Positions 7,660 through 15,693 of a stretch of DNA of 17,349 nt are shown here, in pieces. Numbering within the stretch: position 1 is the first letter of the stretch; every line of letters begins with the position of its first letter. The DNA comes from Asticcacaulis sp. (GTDB lineage: Bacteria > Pseudomonadota > Alphaproteobacteria > Caulobacterales > Caulobacteraceae), in assembly GCF_020217185.1 (NCBI RefSeq), contig NZ_JAIWNX010000282.1, positions 1 to 17,349 of the forward strand. The letters are read 5' to 3'. The notes beneath the pieces were generated by a model. It saw only the letters and a list, made by a program, of their open reading frames with translations. It made no database searches and had not been told where the DNA came from. A program made the translations under genes and the position numbers.

Positions 7660-8148
7660 CTACTGCGCCAGATGTACGCGCACCTCTTTCCAGTGGGTCT
7701 TGAAGAACCACACCCGCCCGCCCTGCTTGGCGACGGCCAGTTCGCCATCCGACACCCAGCGTAGCTTGACCTCGGTCCCGGCCTCAAAAGCCGACACGGC
7801 GGGCGCTTCGGCGCTGTCTCCGGCATTATGCACGATCAGCCGCAAATCCGGCGCACCGCCCAGACAGGACACTTGGCGCACCTCGGCAATGCGGCCACCG
7901 CTGGGGGAAACGGAGCGATCGACAAAGCTGGACGTACACACAGGCGCCGCCCCGCGCGCATACAGTGCATAGCCCCAGAAGACGGCCCCCACCAGCACCA
8001 GCGACGCCGCTATCCCTGCGAACCAGTACCAGTGATGGCGTTCCTTGGCATAGACATAGCCGTGGGGGTGGCGCAGTTCGTCATAGGCGCCGACCTTCAT
8101 ATGCAGTTCCTGCTCCGATACGGTACGCAGAGGCTCACCTGCGGGCAT
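7660..8148 (-). CDS. Hypothetical one-TM membrane protein
   Basis: Product of 162 residues, not recognised. A hydrophilic, His/Tyr-rich N-terminal 40 residues precede one membrane segment at about 42-63 (FAGIAASLVLVGAVFWGYAL). The C-terminal domain of about 95 residues should be outside (CTSSFVDRSVSPSGGRIAEV, then C95) and contains two Cys, C71 and C95, which could form a disulfide. It ends in WFFKTHWKEVRVHLAQ. The SD GGAGG is 7 nt before ATG, so the start is good. It lies downstream of and divergent from the thiC riboswitch region. Confidence 0.7.
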   Translation of the reverse strand: MPAGEPLRTVSEQELHMKVGAYDELRHPHGYVYAKERHHWYWFAGIAASLVLVGAVFWGYALYARGAAPVCTSSFVDRSVSPSGGRIAEVRQVSCLGGAPDLRLIVHNAGDSAEAPAVSAFEAGTEVKLRWVSDGELAVAKQGGRVWFFKTHWKEVRVHLAQ

Positions 8149-8199
8149 CGTCTTTCCTCCGGGCGTAACAGTCCCTGTGGATAAGTTTGCGCCCGGAAG

Positions 8200-8215
8200 T
8201 TTACCAATGGGTAAA
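8200..8215. promoter_or_regulatory. Operator-like palindrome in the thiC/8148 divergent region
   Basis: TTTACC-AATG-GGTAAA is a perfect 6-4-6 inverted repeat located between the two divergent genes and upstream of the riboswitch. It may be a protein binding site; no known regulator motif is recognised. Confidence 0.25.
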
Positions 8216-8290
8216 GAAGGGGAAGGCCCTCAGCAATGCGACATTCCCCCTTGCTCCCCTGCGCCCGTTCCTCTAAATTCCGGCCATCGT

Positions 8291-8384
8291 TCACCGGGGT
8301 GTCCGCGCGCAAGCGGGCTGAGAATCGGACCAGCGTCCGTAAACCCGCCGAACCTGATCCGGGTCATGCCGGCGAAGGGAGTGA
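8291..8384 (+). promoter_or_regulatory. TPP riboswitch (THI element)
   Basis: The core of the thiamine pyrophosphate aptamer is plain: GGGGTG near 8296, GCTGAGA at 8317-8323, a variable P3a stem CGGAC-CAGC-GTCCG at 8326-8339, GAACCTGATC at 8350-8359, and GGGTCATGCC with GGCGAAGGGA at 8361-8380. TCAC (8291-8294) pairs with GTGA (8381-8384) to close P1. It precedes thiC, its usual target, so TPP should lower thiC expression. Confidence 0.95.
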
Positions 8385-8388
8385 GTAA

Positions 8389-10353
<1,965 letters not shown>

Positions 10354-10378
10354 TCGGAAAGACGAAAAGGAAAAGGTC

Positions 10379-10398
10379 TTGGGGCCGGTTGGCCCCAA
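10379..10398. repeat. Hairpin after thiC
   Basis: TTGGGGCC-GGTT-GGCCCCAA is a perfect 8-bp stem 25 nt after the thiC stop. It has no T-tract and may help stabilise the mRNA 3' end ahead of the terminator. Confidence 0.4.
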
Positions 10399-10409
10399 AC
10401 CCCATAACC

Positions 10410-10439
10410 GGGCGCAGGTGACACCATCTGCGCCCTTTT
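10410..10439 (+). terminator. Terminator after thiC, also the left end of repeat copy 1
   Basis: GGGCGCAGGTG and CATCTGCGCCC form an 11-bp stem (one G-U pair) with an ACAC loop, followed by TTTT. Nearly the same hairpin recurs at 11701-11730 with the same downstream sequence, so it seems to belong to the repeat. Confidence 0.8.
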
Positions 10440-10451
10440 CTTGCGCGGCCC

Positions 10452-10721
10452 GAGCCCCCCTCCGTCATCTTCGCTACGCTCAGATGCCACCTCCCCCGGC
10501 ACGCCGGGGGAGTAGGTGTGCCGAAGGCGCCGTAGCTGTGGGAGGGTTACCTGCATCAGACACGCCGGGAGGAGTAGGTATGAGGAAGGGCTTGCCTTAA
10601 GCCTACTCCCCCAGTTTACTGGGGGAGGTGGACCGGCACCGACAGGTGCCGGGACGGTGGGGGAGGTGGACCGGCACCGACAGGTGCCGGGACGGTGGGG
10701 GGCCTTCGACAGATGACGCCT
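10452..10721. repeat. Palindromic intergenic repeat, copy 1
   Basis: This fills the gap between thiC and the DUF559 gene. In order it holds: GAGCCCCCCTCC; an imperfect hairpin around ATCTTCGCTACGCTCAGAT; a perfect 10-bp palindrome (CTCCCCCGGC 10491-10500 with GCCGGGGGAG 10503-10512); AGTAGG; about 66 bp not found in copy 3; GGGCTTGCCTTAAGCCTAC; CTCCCCCAG-TTTA-CTGGGGGAG; then a 38-bp unit with CCGGCACC-GACA-GGTGCCGG, present twice. It ends in CCTTCGACAGATGACGCCT, which includes the start codon of the next gene. Copy 3 (11743-11909) shares all of these blocks except the noted extra DNA. Confidence 0.85.
10621..10696. repeat. Perfect 38-bp tandem duplication
   Basis: Positions 10621-10658 and 10659-10696 are identical. 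Each unit starts GGGGGAGGTGG and carries an 8-bp hairpin (CCGGCACC/GGTGCCGG). Repeat copy 3 has the unit once (11847-11884), so the number varies. Confidence 0.9.
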
Positions 10722-11072
10722 AAATACAAGCTGGCCAGACGCATGCGTCGCGCCCTGACGCCACCGGAATTCATGCTGTGGGACCGCCTGAAAACGCGAC
10801 ATCCGGATGGCCCGATCTTTCGCCGACAATACGCCCTCGGCCCCTATGTGCTGGACATGTATTGCTACAGGGCGCGGCTGGCCATTGAGGTCGATGGCCA
10901 GCATCACGGCGTCGATGAGGTAGCGGCCCGTGATGCCCGGCGCGATGAATGGCTTCGTAATCAGGGCATCGAAACCTGCCGGATAAACGCAGCGGATATT
11001 TATCGCGATCCCGATGAGGTTGCCGATGGGGTTTACCGTCTGGCCGTAGAGCGTATGAACAGTGGGGGTTAG
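10713..11072 (+). CDS. DUF559 endonuclease-like protein (Vsr-like fold)
   Basis: The protein has 119 residues, the usual size for DUF559 proteins. The family hallmarks are in order: KLARRMRRALTPPEFMLWDRLK, FRRQYALGPYVLDMYC, LAIEVDGQHH, RDEWLRNQGIETCRI. Probable nuclease residues are E19, D48, E59 and D61, in line with the restriction-endonuclease-like/Vsr superfamily. The cellular role of DUF559 proteins is not settled. ATG 10713 is preferred; a GTG at 10695 would lie in repeat DNA. No clear SD is seen. Both the start codon context and the TAG stop lie in copies of the intergenic palindromic repeat, so the gene looks like cargo of, or partner to, that repeat. Confidence 0.85.
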   Translation: MTPKYKLARRMRRALTPPEFMLWDRLKTRHPDGPIFRRQYALGPYVLDMYCYRARLAIEVDGQHHGVDEVAARDARRDEWLRNQGIETCRINAADIYRDPDEVADGVYRLAVERMNSGG

Positions 11073-11183
11073 CCCCCCTCCGGCGCTGCGCGCCACCTCC
11101 CCCGGCACGCCGGGGGAGTAGGAATGAGGAAAGGGCTTGCCCGAATTCTACGCCCCTCGTTTTCTGCGAGACGATGGGGAGTA
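11071..11183. repeat. Palindromic intergenic repeat, copy 2 (divergent)
   Basis: It starts at the TAG stop of the DUF559 gene. It has AGCCCCCCTCC, a GGCGC-TGC-GCGCC hairpin in place of the ATCTTCGCT one, the same 10-bp palindrome (CTCCCCCGGC 11097-11106 with GCCGGGGGAG 11109-11118), AGTAGG and GGGCTTGCC, then a divergent CCCCTCGT...ACGATGGGG pair. The 38-bp block is absent. Confidence 0.8.
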
Positions 11184-11265
11184 AAAATTTCACTGGCCAA
11201 CGGGATCATTGCGCCCTTAAATCAGAACCGTCCGAAGGGCGGACGCTTTCTCAGGGGGATACTCA

Positions 11266-11673
11266 ATGCGTAAATCACTCAGCGCTGTGGCGCTCGGCCT
11301 TGGCATGGTCATGCTCACCCAGCCTGTGCTGGCGCAGAACAAGCCGACCTCACCGGCAACGGAGCAAAACGCATTGCCGGAGGATATTGAGGCAAAAATG
11401 AAGGCGCTTGTCACCCGCATGCAGGCGACGGCGAGCAAGCTGAAAGAAATTGCAGAAAAGATGAAGCCCGCCATGGAGGCCAACGACGGGGTAACTGTGT
11501 GCAATCTGACCAAGGAAATGTATCCGCACATGGTCGATCTGCGCGACGGCTTGAAAGAAATGGCGACCTACGCTCCGGCGGGGGCCGATAAGGACAAGAT
11601 GAACGCTCAGATCGAGCAGATGGATGTAAATCTCAAGTCTATGGCAGAGGCGATCAAGACGCCTTGTACCTGA
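11266..11673 (+). CDS. Small exported hypothetical protein
   Basis: Product of 135 residues, not recognised. The N-terminus is a signal peptide (RKSLSAVALGLGMVMLTQ) with a likely cut after V21-L-A23. The mature part is about 112 residues, mostly helical and rich in Lys, Met and Glu (AKMKALVTRMQATASKLKEI, AEKMKPAMEAN). Two Cys, C79 and C134, could pair in the periplasm. The SD AGGGGGA lies 7-8 nt before ATG. It is bracketed by repeat copies 2 and 3, and ends about 30 bp before the copy-3 terminator. A periplasmic role is inferred from the signal peptide; nothing in the sequence gives a function. Confidence 0.75.
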   Translation: MRKSLSAVALGLGMVMLTQPVLAQNKPTSPATEQNALPEDIEAKMKALVTRMQATASKLKEIAEKMKPAMEANDGVTVCNLTKEMYPHMVDLRDGLKEMATYAPAGADKDKMNAQIEQMDVNLKSMAEAIKTPCT

Positions 11674-11700
11674 TTACCGCCAAGAGCTAACTTCATGATC

Positions 11701-11731
11701 GGGCGCAGGTGGTACCATCTGCGCCTTTTTC
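11701..11731 (+). terminator. Terminator, left end of repeat copy 3
   Basis: GGCGCAGGTG-GTAC-CATCTGCGCC followed by TTTTT. It is nearly identical to the hairpin after thiC at 10410-10439, and both are followed by the same CCCGAGCCCCCCTCC block. Confidence 0.8.
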
Positions 11732-11742
11732 TTGTGTTGCCC

Positions 11743-11909
11743 GAGCCCCCCTCCGTCATCTTCGCTTGCGCTCAGATGCCACCTCCCCCGGCACGCCGGG
11801 GAAGTAGGGATAAGGGCTTGCCTTAAACCTACGCCCCCAGTTTACTGGGGGAGGTGGACCGGCACCGACAGGTGCCGGGACGGTGGGGGGCCTTCGACAG
11901 ATGACGCCT
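11743..11909. repeat. Palindromic intergenic repeat, copy 3
   Basis: It has the block order of copy 1 without its 66-bp extra piece and with one 38-bp unit (11847-11884). The large palindrome has one change (right arm GCCGGGGAAG). It ends in CCTTCGACAGATGACGCCT exactly as copy 1 does, but no DUF559 gene follows. The rest of the gap (11910-12037) shows no other repeat; TATAAG at 12000-12005 could be a -10 box without a clear -35. Confidence 0.85.
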
Positions 11910-12041
11910 GAGCCAGAGCCGGCCACAGGTGAGTGCCTTGCCCTTTCACATCTCTTGCCAGATCACGTACCCATCCGCATGGCTTTCGCCGCCACAGGGT
12001 ATAAGGCTCGCGCAGAGGCCATCAAAAGGAGGGCACGATGA
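11901..12041 (+). CDS. Possible 46-codon ORF starting in repeat copy 3
   Basis: The ATG in repeat copy 3, equivalent to the DUF559 start codon, opens a frame (MTPEPEPATGECLALSHLL...) that runs to a TGA overlapping the next gene's ATG as ATGA. The peptide is not DUF559-like after the first three residues. It may be chance in GC-rich DNA or a translationally coupled leader; no SD is evident. Confidence 0.2.
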   Translation: MTPEPEPATGECLALSHLLPDHVPIRMAFAATGYKARAEAIKRRAR

Positions 12042-12799
12042 AAGATCAGCCCAAAATCGCCACGCTCTATCGCATGGTCATGCCGACGCACACCTGTCCC
12101 TACGGCTTGAAGGCGTTACACCTGCTGAAATCCAAAGGCTTTACGGTCGAAGATCACTGGCTGAAAACCCGCGAAGAGACCGACGCCTTCAAAGCCCGGC
12201 ATGAGGTCAAAACCACACCGCAAACCTTTATCGGCAGCGAGCGCATCGGGGGTTATGACGATCTGCGGCGGTATTTCGGGCAGCGCGTTCCGGACCCCAA
12301 GACACCCACCTATACCCCGGTGATCGCCGTTTTTGCCCTGATGGCACTGCTGGCGCTGAGCGTGTCCTATGCGGTGTTTGGCACACCCTTTACCGGCCGG
12401 GCGGCGGAATGGTTTATCGCCTTCAGCATGGTGGCCCTGTCGATGCTGAAGCTCCAGAATGTCGAAACCTTCTCCACCATGTTCCTCAACTACGACCTGC
12501 TGGCCAAACGCTGGGTGCCCTATGGCTATATCTATCCCTTTGCCGAAGGCAGCGCGGGCCTTTTGATGGCCGCAGGGGCGCTTAGCTGGCTGTCCGTACC
12601 GGTGGCGCTGCTGATCGGCAGCATTGGGGCTGTGTCGGTTTTCAAGGCCGTCTATATAGACCGGCGCGAACTGAAATGCGCCTGCGTCGGCGGCGACAGT
12701 CATGTGCCGCTGGGCTTTGTCTCACTGACGGAGAATGTGATGATGGTCGCCATGGCTTTGTGGATGGGCTTTACGGCTTTGAACTCTGGGGCGATGTAA
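12038..12799 (+). CDS. Glutaredoxin-MauE/DoxX-type membrane fusion protein
   Basis: The protein has 253 residues. Residues 1-85 look like a glutaredoxin: ATLYRMVMPTHTCPYGLKAL with active-site C20-PYG, VKTTPQTFIGSERIGGYDDL containing the cis-Pro TTPQ and the GG motif. The second active-site Cys is Gly, so it is a monothiol form. Residues 90-253 hold four or five membrane segments resembling MauE/DoxX-like redox membrane proteins, with a C214-A-C216 pair (LKCACVGGDSHVPLG) between the last two. MauE-type proteins are linked to disulfide chemistry in the envelope. An attractive inference is electron transfer from the soluble thiol domain to the CxC site; the substrate is unknown. SD AAAGGAGGG precedes ATG. 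Confidence 0.8.
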   Translation: MKDQPKIATLYRMVMPTHTCPYGLKALHLLKSKGFTVEDHWLKTREETDAFKARHEVKTTPQTFIGSERIGGYDDLRRYFGQRVPDPKTPTYTPVIAVFALMALLALSVSYAVFGTPFTGRAAEWFIAFSMVALSMLKLQNVETFSTMFLNYDLLAKRWVPYGYIYPFAEGSAGLLMAAGALSWLSVPVALLIGSIGAVSVFKAVYIDRRELKCACVGGDSHVPLGFVSLTENVMMVAMALWMGFTALNSGAM

Positions 12800-12874
12800 G
12801 CGCCATCGCTTTTTGACGCCCTGACGGGGCATAGGAAGGGCGGGCGGGGTCAGCCTTTCAAGAAAGAGCACCGC

Positions 12875-13858
12875 ATGACCCTCGATGACCGCTTTACGTA
12901 CTTCGCCGCCGAAGCCGAACAGACCGCCGAACGTCACCGCGCCCTTCAGCACGCCGTGGGTCAGGAACAGACCGCGCCGGACGAAGACGCCGTGCCGCAG
13001 ACCGGGGCGCGGCCCTATCCCGTGCCGCCCCTGCCCGATCAGACGCTCGACAAACCGGGTCAGGAAGCCGATCTTGAGCTGCAACCGATGTATGACGCCC
13101 CCTATTACAAGGGCTCTGACAAGCTGAAGGACAAGGTGGCGATCATCACCGGCGGCGATTCCGGCATCGGGCGCGCCGTCGCCGTGCTGTTTGCCCGCGA
13201 AGGGGCGGATGTGGCCATCGTCTATCTCAATGAGCACGAGGATGCCGAAAAAACCAGAGCGCTGATCGAGGCCGAAGGGCGCAAGGCCTTGCTGTTTTGC
13301 GGGGATGTCACCAATCGCGACTTCTGTTTCGCGGCGGTGGACGCTACCATCGAAGCCTTTGGCCAACTGGATGTGCTGGTCAATAATGCGGCGTTTCAGA
13401 TGCACGAGATGCAGTTTGAAAAGCTCAGTCCCGAACACCTCGACACGACGCTGAAGACCAATCTCTACGGCTATGTCTATATGACTCAGGCGGCGCTGCG
13501 CCACATGCGGGCCGGGGCGGCCATCGTCAATTCCGGCTCGATCACCGGCATAGAGGGTTCAAAATCCATCATTGACTACTCGATGACCAAGGGCGGCATC
13601 CACGCCTTTACGCGCGCCCTGTCGGGGCAGTTGCTCGCCAAAAGCATCCGCGTCAATGCCGTGGCCCCCGGCCCCGTATGGACGCCGCTCAACCCGGCGG
13701 AAAAGCCGTCGAAACAGGTCGAACAGTTTGGCGCGCAAACCCCGATGAAGCGCCCGGCCCAGCCAGAAGAACTGGCCCCCGCCTATGTGTTTCTGGCCTC
13801 GAACCACTGCTCCAGCTACATTACGGGTGAAGTCCTGCCGGTGATCGGGGGGTATTGA
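12875..13858 (+). CDS. SDR family oxidoreductase (YghA-like)
   Basis: The protein has 327 residues, including an N-terminal extension of about 85 residues ahead of the Rossmann domain, as in YghA and GSP39-type stress dehydrogenases (note PPLPDQTLDKPGQEADLELQP). The cofactor motif is TGGDSGIG at residues 92-99. NNAA is at 170-173, the catalytic Ser in NSGSIT at 220-222, and Y235-SMT-K239 completes the site; VAPGPVWTPL follows. It should reduce or oxidise small carbonyl/alcohol substrates with NAD(P); the physiological one is unknown. The SD is weak (AGAAAGAG). It is preceded by the redox membrane protein gene and followed closely by an XRE regulator. Confidence 0.92.
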   Translation: MTLDDRFTYFAAEAEQTAERHRALQHAVGQEQTAPDEDAVPQTGARPYPVPPLPDQTLDKPGQEADLELQPMYDAPYYKGSDKLKDKVAIITGGDSGIGRAVAVLFAREGADVAIVYLNEHEDAEKTRALIEAEGRKALLFCGDVTNRDFCFAAVDATIEAFGQLDVLVNNAAFQMHEMQFEKLSPEHLDTTLKTNLYGYVYMTQAALRHMRAGAAIVNSGSITGIEGSKSIIDYSMTKGGIHAFTRALSGQLLAKSIRVNAVAPGPVWTPLNPAEKPSKQVEQFGAQTPMKRPAQPEELAPAYVFLASNHCSSYITGEVLPVIGGY

Positions 13859-13889
13859 TCTTGACCCGCGCCCCTGCCACAGTCGGGCT

Positions 13890-14414
13890 ATGTCCCGCCC
13901 CCATTCCCCGCTTCGCCGTCTGCGGCTGTTGAAAGGCCTAAAGCAGAGCCATCTGGCAGAGCTGATGGGCGTGACGCAGACGACGGTGTCGCGCTGGGAA
14001 AGCGGGGCTCTGGCCCTGCCGGATGATCAGTGGCAGCGGGCGCAACGGCTTCTGGCCGACTCGGCGCAGGACGCCATCCTCAAACGGCTGGTGGAAACGT
14101 CGCAGCTCAGCGTGCACCTGATCGACGACCGAACGCACGATCTGCTGGCGGTTTCGCCGTCGCGCGAAGGCCTGTGGCGGGCCGAGCCGGGGGCGTTTCT
14201 GGGCAAGTCCCTGATCCGCTATGCCTCTGAGGACATACTGGCCGCCGAAGCCTCGCTGGAGGGTTTGGGCTGGCGCGACGGACGCCTTAGCCGCATCGAG
14301 GTCGCTACCGGCCCCAATCACCATCCCATCGTCCCCATTGTCCAAAGCCGCCTGATCTGGGAGCGGCTTTTGCTGTCGGACGGACGCGCTGCGCGGCTGG
14401 TGACGACACTCTGA
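13890..14414 (+). CDS. XRE family transcriptional regulator with a C-terminal sensor-like domain
   Basis: The protein has 174 residues. The HTH_3/Cro-C1 domain is at about residues 8-55: LRRLRLLKGLKQSHLAELMG, VTQTTVSRWESGALALPDDQ. The remaining ~110 residues (LSVHLIDDRTHDLLAVSPSR, LWRAEPGAFLGKSLIRYASEDI, SRIEVATGPNHHPIVPIVQS) look PAS-like in pattern, but this is not certain. The gene lies 31 nt after the SDR gene and just before an MFS transporter gene; a perfect palindrome sits right after its stop codon. It lacks a clear SD. It may regulate the transporter or the SDR gene, or both, by analogy with such neighbourhoods. Confidence 0.85.
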   Translation: MSRPHSPLRRLRLLKGLKQSHLAELMGVTQTTVSRWESGALALPDDQWQRAQRLLADSAQDAILKRLVETSQLSVHLIDDRTHDLLAVSPSREGLWRAEPGAFLGKSLIRYASEDILAAEASLEGLGWRDGRLSRIEVATGPNHHPIVPIVQSRLIWERLLLSDGRAARLVTTL

Positions 14415-14417
14415 TCG

Positions 14418-14432
14418 CGCATAAAATATGCG
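14418..14432. promoter_or_regulatory. Operator-like palindrome between the XRE and MFS genes
   Basis: CGCATA-AAA-TATGCG is a perfect 6-3-6 palindrome, AT-centred, 4 nt after the XRE gene stop. It directly abuts a weak promoter-like pair (TTGATC 14433-14438, 17-nt spacer, TATCGA 14456-14461) 7 nt before the MFS start codon. It is a plausible binding site for the adjacent regulator. Confidence 0.4.
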
Positions 14433-14468
14433 TTGATCCCCCGCGCACACGCCCGTATCGACGCAGGC

Positions 14469-15623
14469 ATGATCCGCATCGACTCGCATTGGCGTCCCAT
14501 CCTGCTCCTGTGGTTTACCGGCGTGCTGGCCGCTGCCGCGCTGGGCAAGTTTGCCTCCCTAAGCCCGGTCATCTCCGCCGACCTTAGCCTGTCGCGCGTC
14601 GAAGCTGGCTGGCTGGTGTCGCTGATCGAGACCGGCGGGGCCAGCCTCGGCATCATTGCCGGCCTCCTCATCGCCCGACTGGGCAGTCGCAAGGCACTGT
14701 TGTACGGCATGGGGTTACTGACCGCCGGCGGTCTGATCGGCGCGCTGATCCCCGGCCTGTGGACGTTGTTTGCCGCCCGCCTGATCGAAAGTGCGGGCTA
14801 TCTGATGGTGGTCATCGCCGCGCCATCCTTGATCGCCACGGTCGCGCGGCCGCAGGATCAGGGCGCAGCGCTCACCCTGTGGAGCACCTTTGTTCCGGCA
14901 GGCTTTGCCATCGGCATGGGCCTGAGCGGCGTTCTGTTGCTCTTTACCGGCTGGCGCGCCGTGCTGGTCGTGTGGGCGCTGCTGGCCGGGGCCGCCCTGT
15001 TCGCCGCCGTCCGCACCCCGGTGGTCGAGACGAAAAGTGAAACCCGGCTCGTATGGCCGCCCCTGCCCGTCTGGCTGATGTGCGCCGGGTTTGGCTGCTA
15101 CACCACCCTGTTCGTCGGTCTGATCGCCATGTTCCCGCTGTTCCTCACCGAACAGGGGCAGTCGCCATCGGTCGCCGCCACCGTTACCGGCCTCGCCTCG
15201 GCCGCGACCTTAGGCGGGGCGTGGGCCGCCGCGCAGGCCCTGCACCGCGGGGAGCGGGCGCGCTGGATCGCCTTATGCGCAGGCCTGCTGGTGCCCGCCG
15301 TTCTGGCCTGCCTGATCTTTATCGGCGGTCCTCCGCTGTGGCTGGCGGGGCTGATTATCGCGCTCAACGCCGTGTCAGGCATAGGTTCAAGCCTTGTCTT
15401 CGCCCGCCTGCCGCATATGAGCCCCGGCCTTAATGTCGCTGCCGCTAATGGCGTGCTGACGCAGTTCGGGGCGGGCGGCTCGCTGATCGGCCCGCCGTTA
15501 CTCGCAGCCATTGCCGGGCACTGGGGCTGGGCGGCGCTGGGCCCGGCGGTCGTAGTCGGTTCGCTGGCGGCGCTGGGCCTGATGATCGCCGCCGAACTCA
15601 CCGCCAGACGCGATCATAAATAA
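14469..15623 (+). CDS. MFS transporter
   Basis: The protein has 384 residues with about 12 hydrophobic segments, the usual MFS layout. The loop between segments 2 and 3 reads LLIARLGSRKALLYGMGLL, a version of the MFS motif A (GxLaDrxGrkxxl). LWSTFVPAGFAIGMGLSGVLL is in the middle of the N-terminal half. The substrate cannot be told; the sequence resembles the cyanate/CynX-like or general efflux group only loosely. ATG 14469 is chosen; a TTG at 14433 would add 12 polar residues. No SD is seen, and a weak promoter-like pair just upstream would give a leaderless message. The XRE gene upstream is a probable regulator. Confidence 0.88.
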   Translation: MIRIDSHWRPILLLWFTGVLAAAALGKFASLSPVISADLSLSRVEAGWLVSLIETGGASLGIIAGLLIARLGSRKALLYGMGLLTAGGLIGALIPGLWTLFAARLIESAGYLMVVIAAPSLIATVARPQDQGAALTLWSTFVPAGFAIGMGLSGVLLLFTGWRAVLVVWALLAGAALFAAVRTPVVETKSETRLVWPPLPVWLMCAGFGCYTTLFVGLIAMFPLFLTEQGQSPSVAATVTGLASAATLGGAWAAAQALHRGERARWIALCAGLLVPAVLACLIFIGGPPLWLAGLIIALNAVSGIGSSLVFARLPHMSPGLNVAAANGVLTQFGAGGSLIGPPLLAAIAGHWGWAALGPAVVVGSLAALGLMIAAELTARRDHK

Positions 15624-15658
15624 CGTATGAGCGCTTGCCTCTACCGTGCACTAGTGGC

Positions 15659-15687
15659 TTGACGCCCGTCGAAACCCCCGGAATAAC
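15659..15687 (+). promoter_or_regulatory. Candidate housekeeping promoter giving a leaderless mRNA
   Basis: TTGACGC at 15659-15665 and GGAATAAC at 15680-15687 are separated by 14 nt. This agrees with the Caulobacter housekeeping consensus (TTGACGS, 10-14 nt, GCTANAWC): full match in the -35 and five of seven fixed positions in the -10. Transcription would start at or next to the ATG at 15694, and there is no SD. Confidence 0.5.
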
Positions 15688-15693
15688 GGTCTC

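Noticed and set aside
10452..11909. CRISPR-like array
   Set aside because: The repeated blocks are palindromic, unequal in size and spacing, without regular spacers or cas genes.
12116..12703. Antisense ORF over the glutaredoxin-MauE fusion
   Set aside because: The opposite frame has domain matches, SD and membrane segments; this one has none.
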